Shown: positions 56,168-64,000 of the stretch, piece after piece
How positions within the stretch are numbered: position 1 is the first letter of the stretch
How the letters are laid out: every line of letters starts with the position of its first letter
Origin: an uncultured Desulfovibrio sp.
GTDB taxonomy: Bacteria; Desulfobacterota; Desulfovibrionia; Desulfovibrionales; Desulfovibrionaceae
Direction: 5' to 3'
NCBI GenBank assembly: GCA_937926875.1
Contig: CALBAX010000120.1
Location: 1-64,000, forward strand
Length of the DNA stretch: 64,000 nt
The notes under the pieces: generated by a model
What the model saw: only the letters and a program-made list of their open reading frames with translations
Databases searched by the model: none
What the model was told of the DNA's origin: nothing
Made by a program: the position numbers and the translations under genes

Positions 56168-57832
56168 ATGAGTGATTCCGAACAATTTTTGACAGTGACC
56201 CCCCTGGGTGGTCTGGGGGAGATCGGTCTCAACTGCCAGCTGTGGGAGACATCCGCGGGGGTGGTCATGGTGGACTGCGGCCTGATGTTCCCGGATGACT
56301 TCCATCTGGGCGTGGACGTGGTCATCCCGCATTTCGGTGCGGTGAGCGGCGTGCGTGACAAATTGCTGGGCATCGTCCTGACCCACGGCCACGAAGACCA
56401 TATCGGCGCCCTGCCGTGGCTGGTGCCCCAGCTGCGCGGCACGCGCATCTACGGTTCCTATTTCACCCTGGCCCTGGTGGAGCACAAACTCAGGGAGCAC
56501 GAGCTGCTGGACTGGGTGGAGCTGTGCCCGGTGGAGCCCGGCGACCAGGTGGCCCTGGGCGACATGACCTTCCATTTCTTCCCTGTGTGCCACTCCATCC
56601 CCGAAGGTTTCGGCCTGGGCGTGGAAACGCCCGTGGGCCGCATCGTCCACAGCGGGGACTTCAAGATCGATCCCCAGCCCCTGGCCGGCAGCGGCACGGA
56701 TCTGGCGACCTTCCGCGACTTCGCCGGGCCGCAGGGCGCGCGCCTGCTGTTCTCCGATTCCACCAATGTGGAGCGTGACGGCCGCTCCCTCACCGAAAGG
56801 GCCGTCATGGAGTCCCTGGGCAAGGTCTTCGACGAGGCCCCGGGCCGCATCGTGGTGACGCTGTTCTCCAGCCATATCCAGCGCATCCAGGAAGTCTTCG
56901 ACCTGGCGCGCGAACGCGGGCGCACCGTGGTCATCAGCGGCAAGTCCCTGGCCAACAACATCGAGATGGCCCGTGATCTGGGCATCGCCAAGCTGCCGCC
57001 CAGTTTCTTCAACGCCCACAACGGCGTGCCCGATCTGCCTGACGAGCAGCTGGTGCTGGTGGTGACCGGCGCCCAGGGCGAACCCTTGTCCGCGCTGTCG
57101 CGCATGGTGCTGGGCGGTCACCGCCAGCTCAGCATACGCAAGGGCGACACCGTGGTCATGAGCTCGCGCATGATCCCGGGCAACGTCAAGGCCGTGTCGC
57201 GCCTCATCAACGAGATGTACCGCCTGGGCGCCACGGTCCTCTACGAGAGCGTGCGGGCCATCCATGCTTCGGGCCACGCCCACCGCGACGAATTGCGCGA
57301 ACTGCTGGGCGCCGTGCGGCCGGAATATTTCGTGCCCGTGCACGGGGAATACCGCCACCTGTTCAAGCACGGCCAGCTGGCGCGCGAATGTGGCGTCAAG
57401 CCCGACAACGTGGTCCTGCTGGAAGATGGCTGTCCCCTGACCCTTTTGCCGGACGGTGTCCGCCTGGAGCCGCCCGTGCCGGTGGAATGCACCCTGGTGG
57501 ACGGCAAGGGCGTGGGCGACGTGGGCTCGGCCGTGCTGCGCGAGCGCCGTATCCTCGGCGACGAGGGCATGGTCATCGTGGTGCTGGTGCTGGATGCCGA
57601 GACCGGCAGCGTGCTGCACGGGCCGGAGATGTTCTCCAAGGGCTTCGTGTTCGAGCAGCACTACAGCCATGTGCTGGAGGATGCCAAATGCCTGGTGCTG
57701 GACGAGATCGAATCTGTCCGCCCCGGCCAGCTCACCCGTTTGCAGGAAGGCATCCGGGCTTCGTTGCGGCGCTTTTTCCGCCGGGTCCTGGAACGTGACC
57801 CGGTGGTGGTGCCCATCGTCAGTGAGGTGTAA
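56168..57832 (+). CDS. rnj: Ribonuclease J
   Basis: A 554-residue metallo-beta-lactamase/beta-CASP RNase with 5'-to-3' exonuclease and endonuclease activity on mRNA and rRNA. The zinc motif is LTHGHEDHIGALPW (His73, His75, Asp77, His78). SGDFKIDPQP lies near 165-175, the beta-CASP region SNTNVERDGRS-like SDSTNVERDGRS near 198-209, GAQGEPLSALSRM near 303, and HASGHAHRDELRELL, which supplies the later histidines. The C-terminal domain is present. RNase J is typical of Firmicutes but also found in delta-proteobacteria such as Desulfovibrio. I place the start at the ATG at 56168; a GTG at 56135 inside the TolC gene is the alternative. Confidence 0.94.
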   Translation: MSDSEQFLTVTPLGGLGEIGLNCQLWETSAGVVMVDCGLMFPDDFHLGVDVVIPHFGAVSGVRDKLLGIVLTHGHEDHIGALPWLVPQLRGTRIYGSYFTLALVEHKLREHELLDWVELCPVEPGDQVALGDMTFHFFPVCHSIPEGFGLGVETPVGRIVHSGDFKIDPQPLAGSGTDLATFRDFAGPQGARLLFSDSTNVERDGRSLTERAVMESLGKVFDEAPGRIVVTLFSSHIQRIQEVFDLARERGRTVVISGKSLANNIEMARDLGIAKLPPSFFNAHNGVPDLPDEQLVLVVTGAQGEPLSALSRMVLGGHRQLSIRKGDTVVMSSRMIPGNVKAVSRLINEMYRLGATVLYESVRAIHASGHAHRDELRELLGAVRPEYFVPVHGEYRHLFKHGQLARECGVKPDNVVLLEDGCPLTLLPDGVRLEPPVPVECTLVDGKGVGDVGSAVLRERRILGDEGMVIVVLVLDAETGSVLHGPEMFSKGFVFEQHYSHVLEDAKCLVLDEIESVRPGQLTRLQEGIRASLRRFFRRVLERDPVVVPIVSEV

Positions 57833-57857
57833 CTCTTTTGTATATTTACAGGAATGG

Positions 57858-57890
57858 ACAGGGTCGTGGTGCTGCCGCGGCCCTGTTTTG
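57858..57890 (+). terminator. Terminator of the RNase J gene
   Basis: ACAGGGTCGTGG / CCGCGGCCCTGT stem with two G-T wobbles, then TTTT and, after GCG, a further TTTTT. It is 25 bp after the stop codon. Confidence 0.8.
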
Positions 57891-57922
57891 CGTTTTTGCA
57901 TGACGCAGAAGGGCGGGACGCG

Positions 57923-58024
57923 TTGACAGGAGACAAGTATTTCTTACTATAATGCTACTATTTCTTTTGCCGGTTATCAGGAAAGGCAGGCTGCCTTGAC
58001 CCCCGGGACATATTATCATAATAT
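57923..58024 (+). promoter_or_regulatory. Two tandem promoters of the hflK operon
   Basis: P1 is TTGACA (57923-57928), 19 bp, TATAAT (57948-57953). P2 is TTGACC (57996-58001), 17 bp, TAATAT (58019-58024). The P2 -10 overlaps a perfect palindrome ATATTAT-C-ATAATAT (58010-58024). The surrounding stretch of about 110 bp is much poorer in GC than the genes around it. Confidence 0.6.
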
Positions 58025-58187
58025 TTGTAGTCTTTTATCTCACTCGTCGGCCCGTCCGGCAGAAAAGGCGGGCTCCCGGCAGGATGCTCCCTGCCGCGGG
58101 CAAAGGCGGTACGGCCGGTTTCCCGGCGTGGTGTCGCTGTTCCTACAGTGTTCTTTAACCCCATTCAGCAAAGGGGATGTCCTCCAC
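58025..58187. other. hflK leader region
   Basis: About 160 bp from the second promoter to the hflK start. Apart from AAGGGG (58171-58176) near the gene there is nothing recognisable; no uORF is convincing. Confidence 0.4.
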
Positions 58188-59348
58188 ATGACTTGGGACT
58201 GGGATAAATTGCAAGAAAAACGGCAACGGCAACAGGGGCAGCGCCCCTCCCGGCCGCTCTTCGGTGATGATGATAACGACATGCAGGACGAGCAGCCCCG
58301 GCGTGCCCGGCGTTCGCCTTCCGGCAACGGGGGCGGCGATAACGGCTTCGACGGCAGGAATGCCCTGAAGAAGCTTTCCGGCATGAAGATGCCGGGCGGC
58401 ATGGTGATCTGGCTGGTGCTGGGCCTGGTGGGCCTGTGGCTCTTGTCCGGCATCTACATCGTCAACCCTGACGAGGAAGGCGTGGTGCTGCGCTTCGGCA
58501 AGTACGACCGCACCGAAGGCCCCGGCCCCCATTACGCGCTGCCCGCTCCCATCGAGAGCGTCTACAAGCCGCAGGTGACCCAGGTGCTGCGCTGCGAGGT
58601 GGGCTTCCGCTCCACCGGGCAGGCCACCACCTTCCGCCAGGGCGAGCTGCGCAGCGTGCCCAAGGAAGCTTCCATGCTCACCGGTGACGAGAACATCGTC
58701 AACGTCCAGTTCAGCGTGCAGTACAAGATCAGCGATGCGGTCAAGTACCTGTTCAACATCAGCGACCCCACCAACCTGGTGCGCAACGCCGCCGAGGCCG
58801 CCATGCGCGAGGTCATCGGCAACAGCCTCATCGACTCGGCCATCACCGACGGCAAGCTGAAGATCCAGAGCGACGCCACCGTGCTGCTCCAGCAGATCCT
58901 GGACCGCTACGAGGCCGGCATCCAGGTGCTGGCCGTGCAGATGCAGGACGTGCATCCGCCGCAGGAAGTGAGCGACGCCTTCAAGGACGTGGCCAGTGCC
59001 CGCGAGGACAAGAGCCGCATCATCAACGAGGCGGAAGCCTACCGCAACGCCCTGTTGCCGCAGGCCCGCGGTGAGGCCGCGGCCATCCTCAACAGGGCCG
59101 AAGCCTACCGGGTGGCGCGCCTGCAACAGGCCGAAGGTGAGTCCCGCCGTTTCGATGCCCTGCGGCAGGAATACGAAAAGGCTCCTGAAGTGACCCGCCA
59201 GCGCCTGTATTACGAGACCATGGAAGAGATCCTGGCCGCTTCCAAGGACAAGACCCTGCTGGACAGCGGGGTCTCCGGCAAGGTGCTGCCGCATATGCCT
59301 CTTCCGGGTACGCCCGCTTTCGGCGTCCTGCCCTCGGAGAAGAAATAA
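58188..59348 (+). CDS. hflK: FtsH protease modulator HflK
   Basis: A 386-residue SPFH/prohibitin-family protein. The N-terminus is charged and Gly/Arg-rich, with one transmembrane helix at about 70-90 and an SPFH domain starting YIVNPDEEGVVLRFGKYDRTEGPGPHYALPAPIESVY (shown in parts). A long coiled-coil follows, with ASAREDKSRIINEAEAYRN and RGEAAAILNRAEAYRVAR broken between. HflK and HflC form a periplasmic cage around FtsH hexamers and modulate its proteolysis. The last base of its TAA stop region overlaps the hflC ATG (TAATG). It is first in an operon with hflC, a CI-like repressor and a lytic transglycosylase. Confidence 0.94.
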   Translation: MTWDWDKLQEKRQRQQGQRPSRPLFGDDDNDMQDEQPRRARRSPSGNGGGDNGFDGRNALKKLSGMKMPGGMVIWLVLGLVGLWLLSGIYIVNPDEEGVVLRFGKYDRTEGPGPHYALPAPIESVYKPQVTQVLRCEVGFRSTGQATTFRQGELRSVPKEASMLTGDENIVNVQFSVQYKISDAVKYLFNISDPTNLVRNAAEAAMREVIGNSLIDSAITDGKLKIQSDATVLLQQILDRYEAGIQVLAVQMQDVHPPQEVSDAFKDVASAREDKSRIINEAEAYRNALLPQARGEAAAILNRAEAYRVARLQQAEGESRRFDALRQEYEKAPEVTRQRLYYETMEEILAASKDKTLLDSGVSGKVLPHMPLPGTPAFGVLPSEKK

Positions 59349-60196
59349 TGACCAAGAATCCCCTTCTTTACGGTGTCCTGCTGCTGGTGCTGGCCGTTTT
59401 CGTGACCCAGTGCTGCTTCACCGTGCACCAGACCCAGCAGGCGCTGGTGCTCCAGCTGGGCGACCCCCTGCCCGAGATCTACCGGCCCGGCCTGCACTTC
59501 AAGCTGCCCTTCATCCAGAAGGTCGTCTATTTCGATGCCCGTGTGCTCGACTACGCCGCCAGCTCGCGCGAGGCCTTCACCGTGGACAAGAAGACCATCG
59601 TGCTGGACAACTACGCCCGCTGGCGCATCAGCGATCCCCTGCAGTTCTACCGCACCATGCGTACCATCCCCGGTGCGCAGGCCCGTCTGGACGACGTGGT
59701 CTATTCGCAGCTGCGGGCCCTGGTGGGCGCCTACACCCTGACCGAGGTGGTCTCCAAGGAGCGCGCCACCATCATGACCCGCGTGACGGAAAAGGTCTCC
59801 GACCTCATGAAGCCCTACGGGGTGGAGGTGCTGGACGTGCGCATCAAGCGCACCGACCTGCCCACGGAGAACCAGCGTTCCATTTTCGACCGCATGCGGG
59901 CCGAGCGTGAACGCCAGGCCAAGCAGTACCGTTCCGAAGGGCAGGAAGAGGCCACGCGCATCCGTTCCGATGCCGACCGTCAGAAGGCCCTCATCCTTGC
60001 CGAGGCCAACCGTGAGGCCCAGGTGCTTTACGGCCAGGGCGATGCCCAGGCGGCCGCCGTCTATGCCGCGGCCTATGGCAAGTCGCCGGAGTTCTATTCG
60101 TATCAGCGCTGGCTCGATGCCCTGCGCAAGTCCTTCAAGGAGAACAGCAAGATGGTGCTGGGCAGCCAGGTGCCCTTGCTGGATCTACAGAAGTAG
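59348..60196 (+). CDS. hflC: FtsH protease modulator HflC
   Basis: A 282-residue SPFH protein. An N-terminal membrane anchor (about 7-25) is followed by the SPFH core with VHQTQQALVLQLGDP, YRPGLHFKLPFIQKV and VDKKTIVLDNYARWRI. A coiled-coil holds RMRAERERQAKQYRSEGQEEA, and the end reads FKENSKMVLGSQVPLLDL. It is the partner of HflK in the FtsH-associated ring. It overlaps the hflK stop by one base and is followed 7 bp later by the CI-like gene, so the three are on one transcript. Confidence 0.94.
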   Translation: MTKNPLLYGVLLLVLAVFVTQCCFTVHQTQQALVLQLGDPLPEIYRPGLHFKLPFIQKVVYFDARVLDYAASSREAFTVDKKTIVLDNYARWRISDPLQFYRTMRTIPGAQARLDDVVYSQLRALVGAYTLTEVVSKERATIMTRVTEKVSDLMKPYGVEVLDVRIKRTDLPTENQRSIFDRMRAERERQAKQYRSEGQEEATRIRSDADRQKALILAEANREAQVLYGQGDAQAAAVYAAAYGKSPEFYSYQRWLDALRKSFKENSKMVLGSQVPLLDLQK

Positions 60197-60203
60197 GTGG
60201 ACC

Positions 60204-60893
60204 ATGGGCTTTACGGAAATCTATGAACGCATCAAGCTGGCCACCAACTGCCGTACCCAGGTGGAGCTGGCGGAACTGCTCAACATCCGCCAGTCCAGCA
60301 TCTCGGACGCCAAGCGCCGTGATTCTGTGCCGGGCGACTGGTACATGAAGCTCTTCGAGCGTTTCGGCCTCAACCCCGACTGGCTTAAGTACGGGGTGGG
60401 GCCCCTCTATCTGCGTACGGAAAAAGGGTATTGTCCCCAGGAGGCCCCCCAGGCCCTGGCCGAGACCGTGGCCTGTTACGGGGATGACTTCATCCGGTCC
60501 ACTGTGGTGGACGTTTATGACATGGCCTGTGTCTATACGGACGAGGCTCCCAGGCCCGACCTGTCCGTTTCCGGCAGGGTCCCTCTGCCGCAGGCCTTTT
60601 TGCAGCCCTCGCTCCAGGTGCTGCGCCTGCGCGGGCAGGCCATGGAGCCCCTGCTGCGCGAAGGCGCCTACATCGGGGTGGACTTGGAGGATCTGGCCCT
60701 TGTCTCCGGCAGGATCTATGCCCTGTTCGCCCCTCTGGAAGGTGTGGTGGTCCGCCAGGTGTTCCTGGACGGCCAGCAGCAGGGCTATGTGCTGAGGGCC
60801 CAGTCCCCGGACTACCCCGAAACGTCCCTGGATGCCGCCCTGTTGCGGCGCCGCATGCTGGGGCGTGTGGTCTGGACTTTCCAGGAGGTATAG
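60204..60893 (+). CDS. CI-like repressor with S24 domain lacking catalytic residues
   Basis: A 229-residue protein. The N-terminal HTH of the phage-CI type (about 3-70) has QVELAELLNIRQSSISDAKRRD and GDWYMKLFERFGLNPDWLKYG. A linker follows, then a LexA/S24-like C-terminal domain (about 135-229). In active S24 repressors the nucleophile lies in a GDSM-type motif and a lysine follows some 35-40 residues later. Here the motif is RGQAMEP (Ala146 instead of Ser), and the lysine position holds Arg184 (VVVRQV). Self-cleavage should be impossible. It lies between hflC and a lytic transglycosylase, not in a prophage, so a chromosomal stress regulator is likely. Confidence 0.83.
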   Translation: MGFTEIYERIKLATNCRTQVELAELLNIRQSSISDAKRRDSVPGDWYMKLFERFGLNPDWLKYGVGPLYLRTEKGYCPQEAPQALAETVACYGDDFIRSTVVDVYDMACVYTDEAPRPDLSVSGRVPLPQAFLQPSLQVLRLRGQAMEPLLREGAYIGVDLEDLALVSGRIYALFAPLEGVVVRQVFLDGQQQGYVLRAQSPDYPETSLDAALLRRRMLGRVVWTFQEV

Positions 60894-60894
60894 C

Positions 60895-61998
60895 ATGAGC
60901 ATCTCCGCCAGGGACGGGCGCAAGGCCCGGCGTCTTGTCCTGCGTGCCCTGTGTTGCCTGTGCCTGCTGCTGGCTGCCTGCGGCAGCAAGGAGCCCGTGG
61001 ATGACGTGGTGGCCAGTGGCACCATGATCCTGGAGCCGCCGTCCGCCGATGGCGGCAGCGATGGCGGGCTCAGGGAACGTTCCCTCGGGCCTTCCCCGGC
61101 GACCCCTGCAGTGGTGACGCCTGCGGCGTCCTCCACCCCCAGGGCCGCGCGTCCGTCCACTCCGGCCGTGGCCCCTGCCTGGCAGGATCTGTCGCGCCGC
61201 CTGGCTGCCGACGGCATCTCCGGGCCCAGAGTGGACGCCCTGCTGGCGGGCCTGCCTGCCACGCCCACCCAGTCTCCCATGGGCCGCAAGATCAAGGCCC
61301 TGTACAATCGGAAATTTTTCCCGGCACCGCCTTCGGACAAGCCGCAGGCGCAGTACTACAAGGGCGTGGTCACGGACGCCAACGCGCGCCTGTGCCGCCA
61401 GTTCATCACGGCCAACAGCAAGGCCTTCCGGCAGGCGGAACAGCGCTACGGCGTGCCCTCGTCCATCGCGGCGGCCCTGCTGTTCGTGGAGACCCGCCTC
61501 GGCAAGGTGCTGGGCGATACCTCGGAGAACGCCTTCTACACCCTGGCCAGCATGGCCGTGAGCCGGACGCCGGAGAGCATTTCCGACTGGCTGCCGCAGC
61601 TGCGCGACCATGAGCAGCACATGGACTGGATCGCCGAGACCATGCCCAAGCGCGCGGACTGGGCCTACAAGGAGACCAGGGCCCTGGTGGAACACATGCT
61701 GCGCGACCGCGTGCCGCCGGAGCATCTGCCCGGTTCCATCTACGGTGCCGTGGGCCTGTGCCAGTTCATGCCGTCCAATATCGCCACCTATGGTGCGGAC
61801 GGTGACGGCGACGGCCGTGTGGACCTGTTCACCGTGCCCGATGCCGTGGCCAGCCTTTCCCACTATCTTGCCCGGCACGGATGGAAGGCCGGGCTTTCCC
61901 GCGAGCGCCAGCACGCCCTGCTGATGCGCTACAACCACTCCACGGTCTACGCCAATACCATCATGGCCCTGGCTGACCGTGTCGCCGCTCTGAAGTAA
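60895..61998 (+). CDS. Lytic murein transglycosylase (MltB-like lipoprotein)
   Basis: A 367-residue outer-membrane lipoprotein. The signal ends LLAAC, with Cys29 lipidated, followed by a low-complexity Ala/Pro/Ser region (about 60-105). The SLT/MltB catalytic domain (about 165-360) has the catalytic Glu in LLFVETRLGKVLG, ENAFYTLASMAVSR, and YGAVGLCQFMPSNIATYGADGDGDGR, which is the family signature. It cleaves peptidoglycan to 1,6-anhydro-MurNAc products. AGGAGG precedes the ATG at 60895, one base after the CI-like stop. The operon ends with the terminator at 62005. Confidence 0.9.
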   Translation: MSISARDGRKARRLVLRALCCLCLLLAACGSKEPVDDVVASGTMILEPPSADGGSDGGLRERSLGPSPATPAVVTPAASSTPRAARPSTPAVAPAWQDLSRRLAADGISGPRVDALLAGLPATPTQSPMGRKIKALYNRKFFPAPPSDKPQAQYYKGVVTDANARLCRQFITANSKAFRQAEQRYGVPSSIAAALLFVETRLGKVLGDTSENAFYTLASMAVSRTPESISDWLPQLRDHEQHMDWIAETMPKRADWAYKETRALVEHMLRDRVPPEHLPGSIYGAVGLCQFMPSNIATYGADGDGDGRVDLFTVPDAVASLSHYLARHGWKAGLSRERQHALLMRYNHSTVYANTIMALADRVAALK

Positions 61999-62004
61999 GC
62001 CCGG

Positions 62005-62036
62005 GGACGGCAGGGCGCTGTCCGCCGTCCTTTTTT
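62005..62036 (+). terminator. Terminator of the hflK operon
   Basis: Perfect 7-bp stem GGACGGC / GCCGTCC with a 12-nt loop, then six T, 6 bp after the transglycosylase stop. Confidence 0.88.
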
Positions 62037-62298
62037 GACAGGTCGTGCCCTGTGGCCCGGATCGTTCCGGCGGTTCCGTCCGGGCCGGGCACGCTCCTGC
62101 CGCTCTCCTTCTTCCTTTCCCGGGGCCTTCCGCCGCTCCGCAGATCCCCCGATTTTCCTGACATCCTGCTGACGCGCCCCGTGTTGTGCTCCGACCGGTC
62201 TTCCCGTGCGGCCCGGGCCTCTCTGGCAGGCCCGTGCCTGTCCCCGTGGCTGTTCCCGGCGGGCAGGCCCTCATCCCTCCTTTGTACAGGTATCTGAC

Positions 62299-64000
62299 AT
62301 GACGTTTATCCCGACTTTGTTGAAAGCGGCTGCGGCCCTTCTCATGTTCATCATCCTGATGCTGCTGCTCCAGCTCGACCTGACGGCCTTCCAGACCGTG
62401 GAAGTGCTGGCCCCCGGCTGGGGATGGCTGGCCTTCGCGGCCCTGCTGGCCCTGGAGGCAGGCGCCGTGCTCTGGCTGGGCCTGGCCTGGTTTGCCCGCG
62501 CGCCCCGCCTGGTCCTGCGTGACGATCCCACGGAGGCCGAACGGCAGGCCTTCGCCCGGGAGCTGGGACGCCGTCTGAAGAAGAATCCCCACGTCCGCGC
62601 CGCGGGCATCCGTGCCACGGATGAAAACTTTCTGGAAAAAGCCCTCGACGTGCTGGACGCCCGTGCCGGGGAAGAGATCCGCAGCAATGCCAAACGGGTG
62701 TTCCTGGGCACGGCCCTGTCCCGGAACGGCCGCCTGGATGCGCTCATCGTGTTCATCTCGCTGGCGCGCATGGTCTGGCGGGTCTCCGGCATCTACAACC
62801 AGCGTCCCGCCCCGGCAGAGCTGTGGAGCGTCTACAGCATGGTCTCCTCGGCCACCTTCATTTCCTTTTCCATCGAGGCCCTGGACATCCCCCGGACCAT
62901 CACCGAGAGCATGAACGAGCTGCTGCCCGCGGTCACGCCGGTCATGGCGGCTTCCAGCGTGCCGCTCATGGGGCCCATGATGCAGCAGTGCACGTCCGCC
63001 GTCATCGACGGGGCGGCCAATTGCCTGCTGGCGATCCGGGCCGGAGTGGTGACGCGCAGTGCCTTCCGTTTCGCGGCCCTGGGCAGGGAAGAGGCCCGGC
63101 AGCAGGCCTGCGTCCGGGAGGCGGGCACCATGCTGGCGGAGATCTCCCGGGAGACCGTGGGGGCCATCGTGGAGGCCTTCCGCAAGCAGCTGGTGAACCT
63201 GCCTGCCTCCATGGGGCAGAAGATCTCGGAGACCGTGGGCACCATGACCGACAGTGCGCTGGAAAAGACCCGGGGCGCCGCCCAGAGCGTGGCGCGCGGC
63301 GGCACGGCCGTGGCCGGAGCGGTCAGCAATGGGGCCGGTGCTGTGGCGGATGCCCTGGGCAACGGGACGAGCGCCGTCATCCATGCCGTGGGCGACTGTG
63401 CCGCCAGTGTGGAAAAAGCCGTGCTGCGCGGCGGCAGCGCGGTCATGGAGGGCGTCGGCAGCGGGGCAGGGGCCGTGGCGGACATGGTGGGCAGCGGGAC
63501 AAGCGCGGTCATCGGCGCGGTGAGCGGTGGGGCCGCCACTGCCGGTCAGGCGGTGGCACGTGGCGGTACGGCCGTCGTGGGGGCTGTGAGTTCCGGTACC
63601 GGCGCTGTCATCGGGGCCGGCCAGGCCGTGGCCGGAGCTGTCAGCAGCGGGGCAGGGGCCGTGGCGGATGCCCTGGGCAACGGGACGAGCGCCGTCCTGG
63701 GGGCCGTGCGTGGCATATTGCCCGGCAACCGGCGGCGGGAGGCCACGGCGGACGAACGTTTCGCCCTGCACCTGGCGCTGCTCTGGTCGCAGGGACGTCC
63801 AGGCTGGAAGCGCCGTCGCCAGCTGGCCCGTCTGTGCGATGCGGAAGGCGTGAGCGCCGGCCTGCGCACGCTGGTGGACAGGCATCCCGATCTCGGCCTG
63901 CTGGAACCGCAGCTGTCCTTCTGGCGGGGCAGGGCAGAGGACGTGCTCGCCTGCGGCCGGTCCCTGGAGCTGGAACGCGGGGCAGCGGCCGTGGCCTGGC
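62299..64000 (+). CDS. DUF697-like membrane protein with internal repeats (3' end cut off)
   Basis: The frame opens at ATG 62299 and stays open for at least 567 codons to the window edge, so the gene is partial. Two transmembrane helices come first (about 8-26 and 41-60). The DUF697/YcjF-like block follows at about 140-270, with ISLARMVWRVSGIYNQRPAP. From about 330 a repeat region runs in which GAVADALGNGTSAV-like units recur (Gly/Ala/Val/Ser-rich). An exact 36-bp DNA repeat lies at 63343-63378 and 63661-63696. After the repeats a globular part with RFALHLALLWSQGRPGW begins. YcjF-type proteins are membrane stress-response proteins of unclear function. Confidence 0.75.
   Translation, partial: MTFIPTLLKAAAALLMFIILMLLLQLDLTAFQTVEVLAPGWGWLAFAALLALEAGAVLWLGLAWFARAPRLVLRDDPTEAERQAFARELGRRLKKNPHVRAAGIRATDENFLEKALDVLDARAGEEIRSNAKRVFLGTALSRNGRLDALIVFISLARMVWRVSGIYNQRPAPAELWSVYSMVSSATFISFSIEALDIPRTITESMNELLPAVTPVMAASSVPLMGPMMQQCTSAVIDGAANCLLAIRAGVVTRSAFRFAALGREEARQQACVREAGTMLAEISRETVGAIVEAFRKQLVNLPASMGQKISETVGTMTDSALEKTRGAAQSVARGGTAVAGAVSNGAGAVADALGNGTSAVIHAVGDCAASVEKAVLRGGSAVMEGVGSGAGAVADMVGSGTSAVIGAVSGGAATAGQAVARGGTAVVGAVSSGTGAVIGAGQAVAGAVSSGAGAVADALGNGTSAVLGAVRGILPGNRRREATADERFALHLALLWSQGRPGWKRRRQLARLCDAEGVSAGLRTLVDRHPDLGLLEPQLSFWRGRAEDVLACGRSLELERGAAAVAW

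Noticed and set aside
60490..63885. An 1131-codon minus-strand frame across the repressor, transglycosylase and DUF697-like genes
   Set aside because: It covers three recognisable plus-strand genes and two intergenic spacers and has no homology-like motifs; a GC-rich chance frame.
1..64000. tRNA genes, rRNA, CRISPR arrays, insertion sequences and prophage
   Set aside because: I looked in the gene-free stretches for T-loop patterns, regularly spaced repeats, transposase-like frames and integrase or structural phage genes and found none. The CI-like repressor at 60204 stands alone in a housekeeping operon.

Overview
The window is a stretch of GC-rich chromosome (roughly 60-65 % GC) from a Gram-negative bacterium. 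It most likely comes from a sulfate-reducing Desulfovibrionaceae member (Desulfovibrio, possibly a gut lineage). This rests on the mix of genes: a complete Tol-Pal set and HflKC, a ribonuclease J of the kind Desulfovibrio carries, two TauE/SafE-type anion exporters, an SLC13 anion permease, a PAPS-type sulfotransferase, several sigma-54 activators with matching -24/-12 promoters, and an FMN alpha-hydroxy-acid dehydrogenase paired with a ferredoxin-nitroreductase. I see no IS element, prophage, CRISPR array, tRNA or rRNA. The last gene runs off the right edge.

Layout, 0-17.5 kb: an XRE membrane regulator, a small secreted protein, meso-diaminopimelate dehydrogenase (ddh), an LprI-like secreted protein, and an ArsR / ArsP-like permease / thioredoxin-like metal(loid) unit with its own operator. 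Then come the ferredoxin-nitroreductase and FMN dehydrogenase, a 750-bp regulatory gap with a promoter and two tandem terminators, and a five-gene sugar operon (HpcH/HpaI aldolase, SDR epimerase, diverged KdsB-like cytidylyltransferase, hexapeptide acetyltransferase, HAD hydrolase) coupled to a lipoprotein. truA, thiD and a CstA-family transporter follow.

Layout, 17.5-41 kb: two exported proteins of unknown function, a 1120-residue autotransporter, an MFS transporter, and a PEP-synthase-like protein with an unrecognised C-terminal third. Next is a membrane-bound sigma-54 activator facing a sigma-54-driven operon (small membrane protein, TauE/SafE exporter, lipoprotein). After that are small membrane proteins, YchJ, a cysteine-rich protein, pgi, and a histidine kinase / NtrC-type response regulator pair. 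The SRP RNA gene (ffs) lies at about 41.03-41.11 kb on the minus strand, with its own promoter and terminator.

Layout, 41-64 kb: an amidohydrolase and a D-2-hydroxyacid dehydrogenase; the tolQ-tolR-tolA-(tandem TonB_C protein)-tolB-pal cluster; a second sulfur-anion locus (TauE/SafE, sulfotransferase, SLC13 permease, PrpR-type sigma-54 activator) behind a near-perfect sigma-54 promoter; a TolC-family protein; RNase J; an hflK-hflC-CI-like repressor-lytic transglycosylase operon; and a partial DUF697-like membrane protein with internal repeats.

The parts I find most unusual are: the aldolase/KdsB-like operon, which looks like a pathway to a CMP-activated 2-keto sugar other than Kdo; the two sigma-54-controlled TauE/SafE loci; the sigma-54 activator with GAFTEA instead of GAFTGA and a winged-helix-like C-terminus; the S24-type repressor that has lost its catalytic serine and lysine; the tandem-TonB_C protein inside the tol cluster; and the orphan promoter-hairpin-terminator unit near 8.2 kb.
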